In this document: one piece after another, positions 1 through 8,643 of the stretch | Layout of the letters: every line of letters begins with the position of its first letter | Position numbering within the stretch: position 1 is the first letter of the stretch | Origin: CAYMWF01 sp964394085 [NCBI: uncultured Gemmatimonadota bacterium] | GTDB taxonomy: Bacteria > GCA-2686955 > CAYMWF01 | NCBI GenBank assembly: GCA_964394085.1 | Contig: CAYMWF010000007.1 | Coordinates: forward strand, 55,245-102,135 | DNA length: 46,891 nt | Direction of reading: 5' to 3' | Program-made: the position numbers and the translations under genes | The notes under the pieces: model-generated | What the model saw: the letters and a program-made list of their open reading frames with translations, nothing else | Database searches by the model: none | Told to the model about the DNA's origin: nothing

Positions 1-273
1 GGCCTGGATCTTGGTCGCCGGCAAGGAGCGAGGAGCAGAAAAAGCGCAGCATACTTTTGTATGTGAGCATTTTTCTGCGACGATTGACGCAGTTGAAAGT
101 CAGACGATGATTTGAATCGGCGGCAGGCATATGAGGCGCTTGTAGAGGCCTGGATCTTGGTCGCCGGCAAGGAGCGAGGAGCAGAAAAAGCGCAGCATAC
201 TTTTGTATGTGAGCATTTTTCTGCGACGATTGACGCAGCCGGCGGGCAAGAGACAGGTCTTTACAGGCGCTTC
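1..273. repeat. 146-bp-period tandem repeat with hairpin
   Basis: Bases 1-92 are identical to 147-238, so at least two units with a 146-base period are present and the first is cut by the window edge. Each unit holds an interrupted inverted repeat (35-78 and 181-224): a 9-bp outer stem, a 5x5 internal loop, 5-6 inner pairs and a TTTT loop. The last unit is bounded by an imperfect inverted repeat, 133-151 against 255-273 (15 of 19 positions match). No transposase is visible, so a MITE-like or REP-like non-coding element is the simplest reading. Short open frames across it look incidental. The right end overlaps the stop codon of the next gene. Confidence 0.75.
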
Positions 274-1726
274 AGGGGAGGAGCATGCGGTAAACGCCAT
301 CATCCGGAGTACCCGGGCTCCAGGGATTATCCGGATAAAAATTCCACCTTACGACAGCGAATATAGCACTCTGATCTTCAGTGATGTCGATGAAAAAGAT
401 CGATGATTCGGTATAACCGTGCTCGGATTCTTCCATTCCGGTGGACCAATCTCTCAGCCATACCGACCCGGCGTTCGGTGATGCATACATCTGACTGTTG
501 TTCGACTCGGGAACGCCTTCATCTGCATCGAAAATTCCCGTCACAAAAATGTTCGCATTCTTTGGGCTGATGACGGGGGAATAAGTGTTGATCGAGTTGA
601 TATTTTCATCATCATTAGTAACGGGCAAACCGTTATTCAACGACTCCCACATGTTTCCGGAGTATTTATAGAGCCCCCTGCTTTTTGTGCGTGTATCTGT
701 ATCAAACGGAAAATCGAATATTTCGCTGACCGCACCGAAATGACTCACCAGGTACATCCCGGATTTTCCGAAGTTTTCGGCGAAAGTTATAAGACTCACC
801 GAGCCGCGCGCATAGGAATAAGGATATGTAACCGGCGCCTGGACCGTCGGTAAACCATTCGATACTTCCTGCCAGTACGCTTCTCCCCGGCTTGTATTGT
901 AGAAAATCCGTCCTTTTGTTTGGGCCGTTCTTCCGAATATCCAGTTGCCGTTTAACTCTGCATCCCCCATCCCCAGAAGGATATATTCGGGATTGGGAGG
1001 ATAAAACGCTATTGTCATGGGCGGAGTCGTATGGCTTACAAGGTCGAAAGCGCTGAAAGGATCATAAAGCGGCGGTAATCCCTGGTTTCTCTGGAACCAT
1101 TCCTCCCCGCCGTTGGTGCTCTTGAAAAATCCGGGATGATCTCCGCTGCCGGCGATGATATCCACGTTGTTGATGTTGGCAACGCAAGCATACAGGTATT
1201 CGGGCAGTTCCGGGTCTACCGCAATCGCCGTCGCGCACCATGATTCCTCGGGAAAAGATTTTCCCTTGTGGGTTATTCCATTATTGATCTCGCTCCAGTC
1301 GAGCCCGCCATTCGTCGATTTGAACAACCCGATCATATTCGTCGAGAGATACACCACATCCGAATCGTATGGGTGGATAGCGATATCAACGACGTTTATC
1401 TCCGGTGTAAGAACATCATCGTTCATCTGGGCCCAGGTGTCGCCCTTATCAGTAGTTTTGTATAACCCGTTCGCCGGTGGAAGCTCGGCATAAGGATTCG
1501 GAAACGGCAGATTACCGGTCGCCGCCCATACAATATCCGGAGAAACAGGATCGGCTTTTATCTTACCGTAAGGTGTATCCAGGCCGGCGTTGTCGAGACT
1601 CGTCGGAGCCCATTCATAGGCGGAATATGCAACGCCCGGGATAAAGCCGAAAAAAAATTGAATGAGAATTGCACAGATTGCCGGAAGCATGTAAAAAGCC
1701 CGTCCGGTTATTTGTTTGTTTTCCAT
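272..1726 (-). CDS. Secreted Asp-box (VPS10/sortilin-like) beta-propeller protein
   Basis: 484 aa, function unknown. The N-terminus has a long hydrophobic segment (about residues 10-34) that fits a signal peptide or signal anchor. At least three clear Asp-box motifs follow: GLYKTTDKGDTW, GLFKSTNGGLDW and GFFKSTNGGEEW, with a weaker one near the C-terminus (SPNAGSVW). Asp-box repeats form the propeller blades of sortilin-, BNR- and photosystem II stability factor-like proteins; sialidase catalytic residues are not evident, so an enzymatic role is not supported. Start is ATG, with AGAG upstream. The protein ends DGVYRMLLP, a natural-looking end for this family, and its stop codon lies in the terminal arm of the repeat at 255-273. 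It stands alone on the minus strand. Confidence 0.7.
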   Translation of the reverse strand: MENKQITGRAFYMLPAICAILIQFFFGFIPGVAYSAYEWAPTSLDNAGLDTPYGKIKADPVSPDIVWAATGNLPFPNPYAELPPANGLYKTTDKGDTWAQMNDDVLTPEINVVDIAIHPYDSDVVYLSTNMIGLFKSTNGGLDWSEINNGITHKGKSFPEESWCATAIAVDPELPEYLYACVANINNVDIIAGSGDHPGFFKSTNGGEEWFQRNQGLPPLYDPFSAFDLVSHTTPPMTIAFYPPNPEYILLGMGDAELNGNWIFGRTAQTKGRIFYNTSRGEAYWQEVSNGLPTVQAPVTYPYSYARGSVSLITFAENFGKSGMYLVSHFGAVSEIFDFPFDTDTRTKSRGLYKYSGNMWESLNNGLPVTNDDENINSINTYSPVISPKNANIFVTGIFDADEGVPESNNSQMYASPNAGSVWLRDWSTGMEESEHGYTESSIFFIDITEDQSAIFAVVRWNFYPDNPWSPGTPDDGVYRMLLP

Positions 1727-1832
1727 AACACTCTCTTGCGCTAACTAAAATGCACAGAAATCAACTCTAGTATACGTTAGACCCAAACAGCCGTATTGTC
1801 AACAAAAATTGGCCCCAAACACCTCTAACACT

Positions 1833-2612
1833 TCATCCGATCAATCCTCTTTCCGCAAAACTGACGAACCTGCCGTTTCCCACGATTACATGGTCAAGCA
1901 CCCTGATTTGAACGAGTTCTCCGACCGCCGTCAGCCTTTCAGTAACCGCAATATCCTCCCTGCTCGGTTCAGGATCACCCGACGGATGATTGTGGACGAG
2001 GATCAGCGAACTGGCAGAATGCCTTATGGCTGCGTTGAAAACCTCCCTGGGATGAACGATCGACTCGTTAAGACTCCCCTGCGATATCTCCATGTCCCTG
2101 ATTATGTTGTTTCTGGCATCGAGAAGCAATATTCTGAAAACCTCGTATTTCAGACCCTCGAGTCTCGGAGAATAGATTGATGCCACATCGCGACAACCTC
2201 TCAACCTCATTCCCGGGTCAGCCGCAAGGCTGTTGTATCTCCTGGCTATTTCGATCACCGCCGAGATGACTGTCGCCTTCGCGGGACCGATGGACGGAAA
2301 TGACGTAAGTTCTTCGAAGGTTAACCCGCCAAGGGGCTTGAAGCCGCCCGTCGTCGAAAGAATCTCGCCGGCGATATCGACCACGTTATACCTGCCGTAG
2401 CGACCGGCACTCCCGAGGATTACCGCCAGAAGTTCCCTGTCGGACAGAGCTGAAGGGCCGAGCCGTCTCATCCGCTCCCGCGGCCGGTCCGAAACCGGCC
2501 ATTCCTTAATAGATCCTCTCCTGTTTTTTCCATTTCCAATCAGTGTCTTTCCCGTAAAAGCACCAGAGTTTGACCCTGCTTTGTCCGTTTGCTGACTCCT
2601 TCCGCCATCCAA
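1833..2612 (-). CDS. radC: RadC/JAB-domain family protein
   Basis: 259 aa. Residues about 36-115 form the helix-hairpin-helix UPF0758 region (SDRPRERM, SFPSIGPAKA); residues about 135-259 are the RadC JAB/MPN domain with an intact metal motif H207-x-H209-x7-S217-x2-D220 in HNHPSGDPEPSRED. The family is metalloprotease-like, and a role in DNA repair is historical and disputed. The start is TTG at 2612, chosen because GGAGG lies 6 bases upstream; the nearby ATG is out of frame. About 35 low-complexity polar residues precede the usual family start. No operon partner: the next gene upstream is divergent. Confidence 0.88.
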   Translation of the reverse strand: MDGGRSQQTDKAGSNSGAFTGKTLIGNGKNRRGSIKEWPVSDRPRERMRRLGPSALSDRELLAVILGSAGRYGRYNVVDIAGEILSTTGGFKPLGGLTFEELTSFPSIGPAKATVISAVIEIARRYNSLAADPGMRLRGCRDVASIYSPRLEGLKYEVFRILLLDARNNIIRDMEISQGSLNESIVHPREVFNAAIRHSASSLILVHNHPSGDPEPSREDIAVTERLTAVGELVQIRVLDHVIVGNGRFVSFAERGLIG

Positions 2613-2846
2613 GTTCTTCCTCCTTTGCTGTTTTTATATGAATATCCGGGTTTCCCCTCCGATTAAAACAACGTGGAAAACGTTAATCGCCTTGTTACGC
2701 AAACCTTATACCCCATCTTTGTTCGCCAGCGGTTTCGAACGCACTTTAATATTGTGCTGAAGGTGCGGTATTGTTATTTTTGCAGAGGGATCCTGTGAAG
2801 AAGGAATCACCCGCGAAAGCGAATCCGAATAAACAGGAGATATATT

Positions 2847-3575
2847 ATGTCCGGGACGATCCGAAACAGAATCAAGCTCGCCGCACTTTTTACTCTGATC
2901 TTTCTAGTGACGGGCGGATGCAACAGCGATTATCTTATGGCCCCTTCGAACGCTTGGTTCGACCTTGTTGCCAACCCCATTGAAATACCCTCGGACGGGG
3001 TTTCCGAATCGACCATAAAAGCTTTTCTACTTACACCGACCGGCCCGGTGGTGGATGGCACAATCGTGTACATTTTCACCAATAGAGGCATGATCGTTGA
3101 TGAAGACGGGAATAATATTCACCAGACCGAAACAAAAGACGGCCTGGCTTACGCTTATCTCCGCTCGAGCACCAATGAAGGCACGGCCCAGGTAAGCGTG
3201 TCCTCGGGCACGATTTCCGATTCCGTATCCGTATCGATCGGTATACAGGTCTACAATATCAGCATGAGCGCAAACCCGGCATCATTTACCGTTGACGATG
3301 CAAATATCCACACTTACGAGTCATCCATAACCGCCACCCTGTGGAACCAGAGCGGAAATCCCATCGAAGGAAAGCACGTTGTGTTCAGCGCGGACGGAGG
3401 TCTCATGCTTTCCGGAGGCAGCGCTGTACTGACCGGCACCGACGGATCGGCCACCGACCAGTGGTCACACTCGGTTGCCGTGCCGATCGGCTCCTCGCAG
3501 ACTTTTCTGCTGACCGCAACGAGCGGGTCGATATCGAAAAGTATTTCGATCACCATAACGAATACTTCCGAATAA
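2847..3575 (+). CDS. Ig-like domain lipoprotein
   Basis: 242 aa. Residues 1-25 form a lipoprotein signal (basic start, hydrophobic core, lipobox TGGC with Cys25), so the mature protein is probably lipid-anchored. The remainder is Ser/Thr/Gly-rich beta-sandwich sequence with two tandem units, about residues 35-133 and 135-240, resembling bacterial Ig-like (Big_1/invasin) domains; phrases such as DGLAYAYLRSS and TDGSATDQWSHS are typical. AGGAGA lies 6 bases before the ATG. It is the first of three plus-strand genes. A surface adhesion or scaffold role is inference; no enzyme motif is seen. Confidence 0.7.
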   Translation: MSGTIRNRIKLAALFTLIFLVTGGCNSDYLMAPSNAWFDLVANPIEIPSDGVSESTIKAFLLTPTGPVVDGTIVYIFTNRGMIVDEDGNNIHQTETKDGLAYAYLRSSTNEGTAQVSVSSGTISDSVSVSIGIQVYNISMSANPASFTVDDANIHTYESSITATLWNQSGNPIEGKHVVFSADGGLMLSGGSAVLTGTDGSATDQWSHSVAVPIGSSQTFLLTATSGSISKSISITITNTSE

Positions 3576-3669
3576 GCAGCGCAAAACTGCGCCCGATCGG
3601 TAAGGCGCTTGAATCCGGCCTGACCTGCCCTTCACCGATCTGCCGGCGACAATCCTGAGCGGTTATCTC

Positions 3670-4455
3670 ATGAATCCGGATTTGATCAGTCGAATATCCT
3701 CCATCATCGATCAGGCAGATGATTTTGCGGCTTCCTCCGAGACTGCCGGCCTGGCCGAACGTTTCGATTTCATACTTTCCGGGATGGTCGGCGTCCCATA
3801 TGCGGTTGATCCTCTGGGCCGGGAACCGGGCGCCGATTCAGCCCCCGAGCCCCTTATCGATCTGGATGCCGTCGACTGCGTCACCTATATCGAGCAGGGC
3901 CTTGCGATAGCACTCTCCCGCAACCCCGACGATGTTCCCGACCTTCTCGCCAGGATTCGTTACCGCAGGGGCAAAATAGGCTACCTGACCCGGAACCATT
4001 ACTTCAGCGCCGATTGGATTCCATCCAACTCCTGGCTTCTGGAGGATATTACCGGAGCCCTGGCCGGCGACAATGCCGTAACAATCACGAAAACAATCAA
4101 CAAACGAAAATTCTTCGAAGAAAAGGGTTATGTCTTTCACAATCGAACGAGCAGCAGCATCCCCTCCGAGAAGATTACCGTCACCACCAGGATTATCCCG
4201 CCGGACCGCCTGGATCGCGTAAATACGCTCATCAAGGCGGGTGATATAATACCTATTACAACCGACACGAAAGGCATTGTCGTCCGCCACGTTGGAGAAG
4301 CAGCCCATGACGACAAAGGCGGGCTTCTATTACGCCATGCAAGCAGCCGGGCTCGCCGGGTCATACAGGAACCTCTCGATGAATATCTTGTTTCATTCGC
4401 TTCTCCAGCCGGTTTCAAGGTGCTCCGCCTCCTGGAGCATCCTTCAGTCGATTGA
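3670..4455 (+). CDS. DUF1460 family (N-acetylmuramoyl-L-alanine amidase-like) protein
   Basis: 261 aa. The motif DAVDCVTYIEQGLAIAL (Cys near residue 69) is the nucleophile region of the DUF1460 / NlpC-P60-related fold, with HYFSADW near residue 111 and later His motifs (VVRHVGEA, LLRHASS) that fit the catalytic triad and substrate groove. Characterised relatives cleave peptidoglycan stem peptides. Unlike most relatives I see no N-terminal signal peptide: the chain starts MNPDLISRISS, and the ribosome site upstream is weak. A missed upstream start or a cytoplasmic recycling role are both possible. It lies 94 bases after the lipoprotein gene. Confidence 0.72.
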   Translation: MNPDLISRISSIIDQADDFAASSETAGLAERFDFILSGMVGVPYAVDPLGREPGADSAPEPLIDLDAVDCVTYIEQGLAIALSRNPDDVPDLLARIRYRRGKIGYLTRNHYFSADWIPSNSWLLEDITGALAGDNAVTITKTINKRKFFEEKGYVFHNRTSSSIPSEKITVTTRIIPPDRLDRVNTLIKAGDIIPITTDTKGIVVRHVGEAAHDDKGGLLLRHASSRARRVIQEPLDEYLVSFASPAGFKVLRLLEHPSVD

Positions 4456-4477
4456 GCTCCGGGCGGGCAGCCTCCCA

Positions 4478-4506
4478 TTGACAGAATCTTGTTTGATACC
4501 TACTCT
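4478..4506 (+). promoter_or_regulatory. Candidate sigma70-type promoter
   Basis: TTGACA at 4478-4483, a 17-base spacer, then TACTCT at 4501-4506. The -35 is perfect and the spacing ideal, but the -10 matches only 3 of 6. It would start transcription about 60 bases before the propeller gene. Confidence 0.35.
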
Positions 4507-4573
4507 ACGTGTAACCAGTCAGTGGATACAGGATGATGCGGAGGAACTACCCCCGAACATGCGGAGAAATGAA

Positions 4574-6685
4574 ATGATCTCTCGAACCGTAATACTCGGC
4601 CTGACGATGCTGTTTATCAGCGTTCCTCTTTACGGTGATCCGCCGGAAATGAAAAATCAGGCGAATTTCGGCGGAGACTCTCACGATTATTTCTTCGACA
4701 TATGCGAGACATCCGACGGGGGATATGCCCTTGCAGGATATTCCTACTCCTTCACTATCGATGAAACCGCCGATGCCTGGCTGGTGCGCATCGATTCCAC
4801 CGGCGCCGAAGCCTGGTCAAAAACTTACGATGCGGGAGGCAATGAGTTCGTTTACTCGATTGTTCAGACCGCGAGCGGCGGCTTCGTCCTTGCGGGAACC
4901 TCCCGCATCGTCTGGGACGATTCTGACGGACTGCTCATCCGCGTCGATGCAGCGGGAAACGAACTCTGGACGCAAAAATACGGCGGCGAAAGTGATGAGA
5001 CATGCATCTCCATTAACACGACATACGACCAGGGGTTTGTTGTAAGCGGTTTCACACAATCGTTCGGCGCTCTCGGGGAAGATGGATGGATTTTTAGAGT
5101 GGACTCTCTGGGGACGGAAATATGGAATTATAATTTCGGCTCATCCAACGATGATGCATTCTCAGCTGTAACCGAGGTCGCCGACAGCGGATTCGTAGCC
5201 ATAGGCCGAACCGATACAATCGGAGAAGGAAATTCGGACGCCTGGCTCTTGAAAATCGATAGAGACGGAACCGAGGAGTGGAGTGCGCTCTTCGGGGGAG
5301 AGGGTAACGATGAAGGCACTTCCATCCTCTGCACGGAAAAGGGTGAATTCGTCTTCGGCGGTGTCTACAGATCCACCGAGTCGGGATTCAGCGATTTCTG
5401 GCTTGTGAATACCGACAGTTCCGGCGTCGAAAACTGGAGCTGCACTTTCGGCGGCACTTCCATCGATGACTGTCTTGATCTCGTTGTCACATATGATAAA
5501 GGCTACGCTCTTTGCGGCAGGACGGGCTCATTCGGCTCGGGAAGCTATGATTTCTGGCTTGTAAGGGTGGATACACTCGGCAGCGAAATCTGGACCACCA
5601 CTTTCGGAGGCAGCAACACCGATTTCGGCCGAGCCCTGCTTCAGACATCGAGCGGCGGCTACTACCTCACCGGGTATACATCCTCCTTCGGGTATGGAGG
5701 CAACGACGGTCTCCTGGTTGAAACCAGGACTGAACCGGCCATCGCGTTCTCTCTCTCGAACCCTGTTTCGGGCGACACCCTCGACACTTCGCCGGTCCTT
5801 TTCGACTGGGAAGAAACCGCGCTCGACGATTCGATCCTCTACAGCCTGGTCATCGACGATGACTCCACGCTGGCTTCTCCCGTGAAAATCGACAGTATCA
5901 CCGGTACCGAATACCTTTTCACCGATTCACTCTTTTTCATGGGCGACCACTGGTGGTCGGTAACAGCCTTCGGACTGGAAACGGGTCTGAAAATCCCTTC
6001 GAAAACGAAGGGGCGGTTCTTCTGCCATTTCGATTATCTCAGATGGACCATCGACGAGGCGATTGCTGCCGACGGAAACATACTCATGGAGGGTATCGAC
6101 GAGGATGACTTCGTGTATATCCGTTTCGACAAACCAACGACCAAGCCTGAGCTCACTTCATCCAATATAGACAGTATTTTCAGATTAAGCGACGGCCATA
6201 CCTGGCTCGATGGGTTCGGCAACCTCGGGTCCACCATTTGGAACGAACAAGGTACCGGAGTAATAATAAACCTGACGACTTATCTGGGGTCTCCGACGAT
6301 CGCCGTTCAGGATACCATATTCCCGAGCCATTTCTCCATGTCGGATTCGTCTGTTATACTGGGCGGTTCTTTCTACTCTGTCGGAACAGGCGACATTATC
6401 CCCGCCCCACTCCCGAAACGGGTCTCACTCGGACCTGCACGCCCGAATCCGTTCAACCCGGTAACCACGATCGAATTCGCCTTACCAGCAGAAAGCCGGG
6501 TCAGGCTCACGGCATATGATTTAACCGGAAAGCTGGTCGCAGTGCTTTCTGATACCGTCCTTCCGGCCGGGTTTCATTCGATTCGCTGGAATGCAGCGGC
6601 ATTGGCCAGCGGCGTTTACCTGATCAGGCTGGAAACCACCCGTCCCACCCGGGTTCACACTCAGAAACTCCTCCTGCTGAAGTAA
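4574..6685 (+). CDS. Secreted seven-bladed propeller with C-terminal sorting-type domain
   Basis: 703 aa from the chosen ATG at 4574, which has GGAGA 7 bases upstream and begins a clean signal peptide (ISRTVILGLTMLFISVPLYG). The frame is open back to 4277, but that part overlaps the previous gene and looks non-coding. About residues 30-385 hold seven repeats of roughly 50 aa, each with GG(Y/F)x(L/V)xG...DxWLxxxDxxGxExW; seven copies fit a seven-bladed propeller. A linker of beta-sandwich type follows. The last ~85 residues (ARPNPFNPVTTIEFALP ... GVYLIRLETT ... KLLLLK) match the FlgD-Ig / type IX secretion-like C-terminal domain common in FCB bacteria, so export to the surface is likely. Ligand unknown. 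Confidence 0.75.
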   Translation: MISRTVILGLTMLFISVPLYGDPPEMKNQANFGGDSHDYFFDICETSDGGYALAGYSYSFTIDETADAWLVRIDSTGAEAWSKTYDAGGNEFVYSIVQTASGGFVLAGTSRIVWDDSDGLLIRVDAAGNELWTQKYGGESDETCISINTTYDQGFVVSGFTQSFGALGEDGWIFRVDSLGTEIWNYNFGSSNDDAFSAVTEVADSGFVAIGRTDTIGEGNSDAWLLKIDRDGTEEWSALFGGEGNDEGTSILCTEKGEFVFGGVYRSTESGFSDFWLVNTDSSGVENWSCTFGGTSIDDCLDLVVTYDKGYALCGRTGSFGSGSYDFWLVRVDTLGSEIWTTTFGGSNTDFGRALLQTSSGGYYLTGYTSSFGYGGNDGLLVETRTEPAIAFSLSNPVSGDTLDTSPVLFDWEETALDDSILYSLVIDDDSTLASPVKIDSITGTEYLFTDSLFFMGDHWWSVTAFGLETGLKIPSKTKGRFFCHFDYLRWTIDEAIAADGNILMEGIDEDDFVYIRFDKPTTKPELTSSNIDSIFRLSDGHTWLDGFGNLGSTIWNEQGTGVIINLTTYLGSPTIAVQDTIFPSHFSMSDSSVILGGSFYSVGTGDIIPAPLPKRVSLGPARPNPFNPVTTIEFALPAESRVRLTAYDLTGKLVAVLSDTVLPAGFHSIRWNAAALASGVYLIRLETTRPTRVHTQKLLLLK

Positions 6686-6729
6686 GGGGAGCCGGGTTCT
6701 TTATTTCCACTGATGTGTAATAGACGCCG

Positions 6730-8643
6730 TCAAAAAGGGATGGTCAGCTTTAGATGGAAATTCCAGCGTCCGTACATCTGCTGGCGTACAGCTTTTGAAG
6801 CTGAAAAATATACAGACCCTCCTCGTGACAGCAGCCAGGTGCCTTCGATATCGAAATCCAGGTCGATGAAGCTTTCGATTCCGGCATGGGCGCCTGTATA
6901 ATGCACCTCCCGCAATCTGGCTGAGCCTCCCCCCTCGATTTCCAGCCCGGGAAACGGATCCCTGCCGATGGAAAGCCTGGCCGTATGTAACTCGGTAAGA
7001 CCTGAAGATCGAAAAACCGGTTCAATTTTTCCACCCGTTGAAGAGACCCAGGATCCGCTCTCCCTCGTCTCATACCTGTATGACAGCGACACCGATCCCT
7101 TTTTAAAAATCCTTGTAACGGTGTTGTCAAGATACCTCAGAAGAAAAGCGGAATTGCGGTTTTCTTCATACTCGTATTGGGTGTATGCGGCGGATGCGGA
7201 TGCGTTGTGAGCAACCCGGTAATCAGGGAAGGGGCTGTAACCCGCCGACGCGGTCAGTCGATAGGTATTTTTATCATAATTGCGGCTGGATCTCGCGCCA
7301 CTCATGTAGACCAGCATATCGGTTTCAGAGGTCATAACCAGGCTGCAATTATCCAGCTTCGTATTTTCAAGCGCGATTGTCATACCCGAAACGGAATGAA
7401 AGATGTCACGCTCTTCATCCTTTTGAGCTTCATCATAGGAAATCGAAACAAGTCTCGTATTCTGATGCAGAATCACCGGTAAATTTCTGTCTACGGACAA
7501 GTGTAATTTCCCGGAAAGAGCCCTGGCCAGAGTGTTCTGGTTGATTTCTGCAGAATCTCCGGTAGCATATTCCGCCGATGTAAGACTGCGGTTCCCGGTG
7601 AAATGGAATGAAGCGAACTCCACAGGTGTCAGGTCTGCTGTAAACGAAATTACACCGGCTTCGGTTCTCTGGTTATTCGACGAACCCAGCAGGTAAGTGA
7701 CACTCCCTTCGGAAAGACTGCAGTTCAAGGATAAATCCGTGTTGCCCGTCATCCTGATGACCGGCGCGGAAAAAGCAACCTGATCGGAGCGCTCCTTGCG
7801 CTCCTCCCAATCATCGAATAAATCGACAAAGTATGTCTTGTTTCGACGGTTCATAGAAAAATCAAGTGTCAATCGTCCAAGCGAACCTGCATCGACGCCG
7901 GTCAGACCATTCAATGATGTCTGCTGGAATGGCGACACAACCCCCTTCTCAAAGCGGTGGTTGAGCCCGCAGTTGAAATTAGCGCCTTGTCCGCTAGTCT
8001 TCTTATAGTTGAGAAAGGTTTCACCGCTCCAACCATTTTCCGCCTGCCGTTTTTCACCCGCTTCAGACCTGTTGAAACCCATTTTCTGCTTCAGAGAAAA
8101 CCCGGAACGTTCAGGAACATTTACATACGCCTGGAATCTGCGTGAGCTTGTTTGGAGTTCACTTGCACCTTGGTATTCGTTTTCCCTGGAGGTGAAATCG
8201 ATGCCGGTGTTTACTCCCATCCGAGTGATCCAGTCGAGTGAACAGGTAAAAAGGGAGAGAAAATTCCGCTTATCGAGTGAAGAATCCACGTACTGTTGTG
8301 TCCAGTACCTGATTCTGCCGGTGACATCACCACCGGAAATATTGGTTTCCAGAGTATTACTGAGAATGTACCTGGGGGAAAATATATCTATATCGACCGT
8401 ATATATAAAGGCAGTGGGGGTACCGGTGGAGGCTGAACCTTCGGCAGGATCTTCTTCTTCGCTGCCACCTGATGCAAATGAGCTGGAAACGACTGTCAGG
8501 GAAATAAAGAGAAAAACAAATACGTCTGGAAACAGCACGTGCATAAACTTTATAGCCCGTGTTGTTTCTTCTCGGCTCTTAAACAGGAAACATCCCTTGC
8601 GGCGCTTGAAATCCACGGCTCCCCACCGCAGCTTGATCGCCAT
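6730..8643 (-). CDS. Putative outer-membrane beta-barrel protein
   Basis: 637 aa, not assigned to a named family. A hydrophobic export segment sits at about residues 34-57 (MHVLFPDVFVFLFISLTVVS), so translation may start at Met34 rather than at the ATG at 8643; neither has a strong ribosome site. The mature chain is a long run of alternating polar/hydrophobic strands rich in Ser, Thr, Arg, Tyr and Asn, and it ends in Phe (LKLTIPF), the usual signature recognised by the barrel-assembly machine. Its ATG directly abuts the rsmA stop, and it is the last gene of the mfd-led row, which also encodes two parvulin chaperones. A SurA client encoded with its chaperones is an attractive inference. Confidence 0.65.
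   Translation of the reverse strand: MAIKLRWGAVDFKRRKGCFLFKSREETTRAIKFMHVLFPDVFVFLFISLTVVSSSFASGGSEEEDPAEGSASTGTPTAFIYTVDIDIFSPRYILSNTLETNISGGDVTGRIRYWTQQYVDSSLDKRNFLSLFTCSLDWITRMGVNTGIDFTSRENEYQGASELQTSSRRFQAYVNVPERSGFSLKQKMGFNRSEAGEKRQAENGWSGETFLNYKKTSGQGANFNCGLNHRFEKGVVSPFQQTSLNGLTGVDAGSLGRLTLDFSMNRRNKTYFVDLFDDWEERKERSDQVAFSAPVIRMTGNTDLSLNCSLSEGSVTYLLGSSNNQRTEAGVISFTADLTPVEFASFHFTGNRSLTSAEYATGDSAEINQNTLARALSGKLHLSVDRNLPVILHQNTRLVSISYDEAQKDEERDIFHSVSGMTIALENTKLDNCSLVMTSETDMLVYMSGARSSRNYDKNTYRLTASAGYSPFPDYRVAHNASASAAYTQYEYEENRNSAFLLRYLDNTVTRIFKKGSVSLSYRYETRESGSWVSSTGGKIEPVFRSSGLTELHTARLSIGRDPFPGLEIEGGGSARLREVHYTGAHAGIESFIDLDFDIEGTWLLSRGGSVYFSASKAVRQQMYGRWNFHLKLTIPF

Noticed and set aside
112-366. 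84-residue plus-strand open frame across the repeat
   Set aside because: It runs through the non-coding repeat and into the antisense of the next gene, with no ribosome site.
4277-4573. N-terminal extension of the propeller gene
   Set aside because: It overlaps the DUF1460 gene, lacks domain character, and a signal peptide with a ribosome site starts at 4574.
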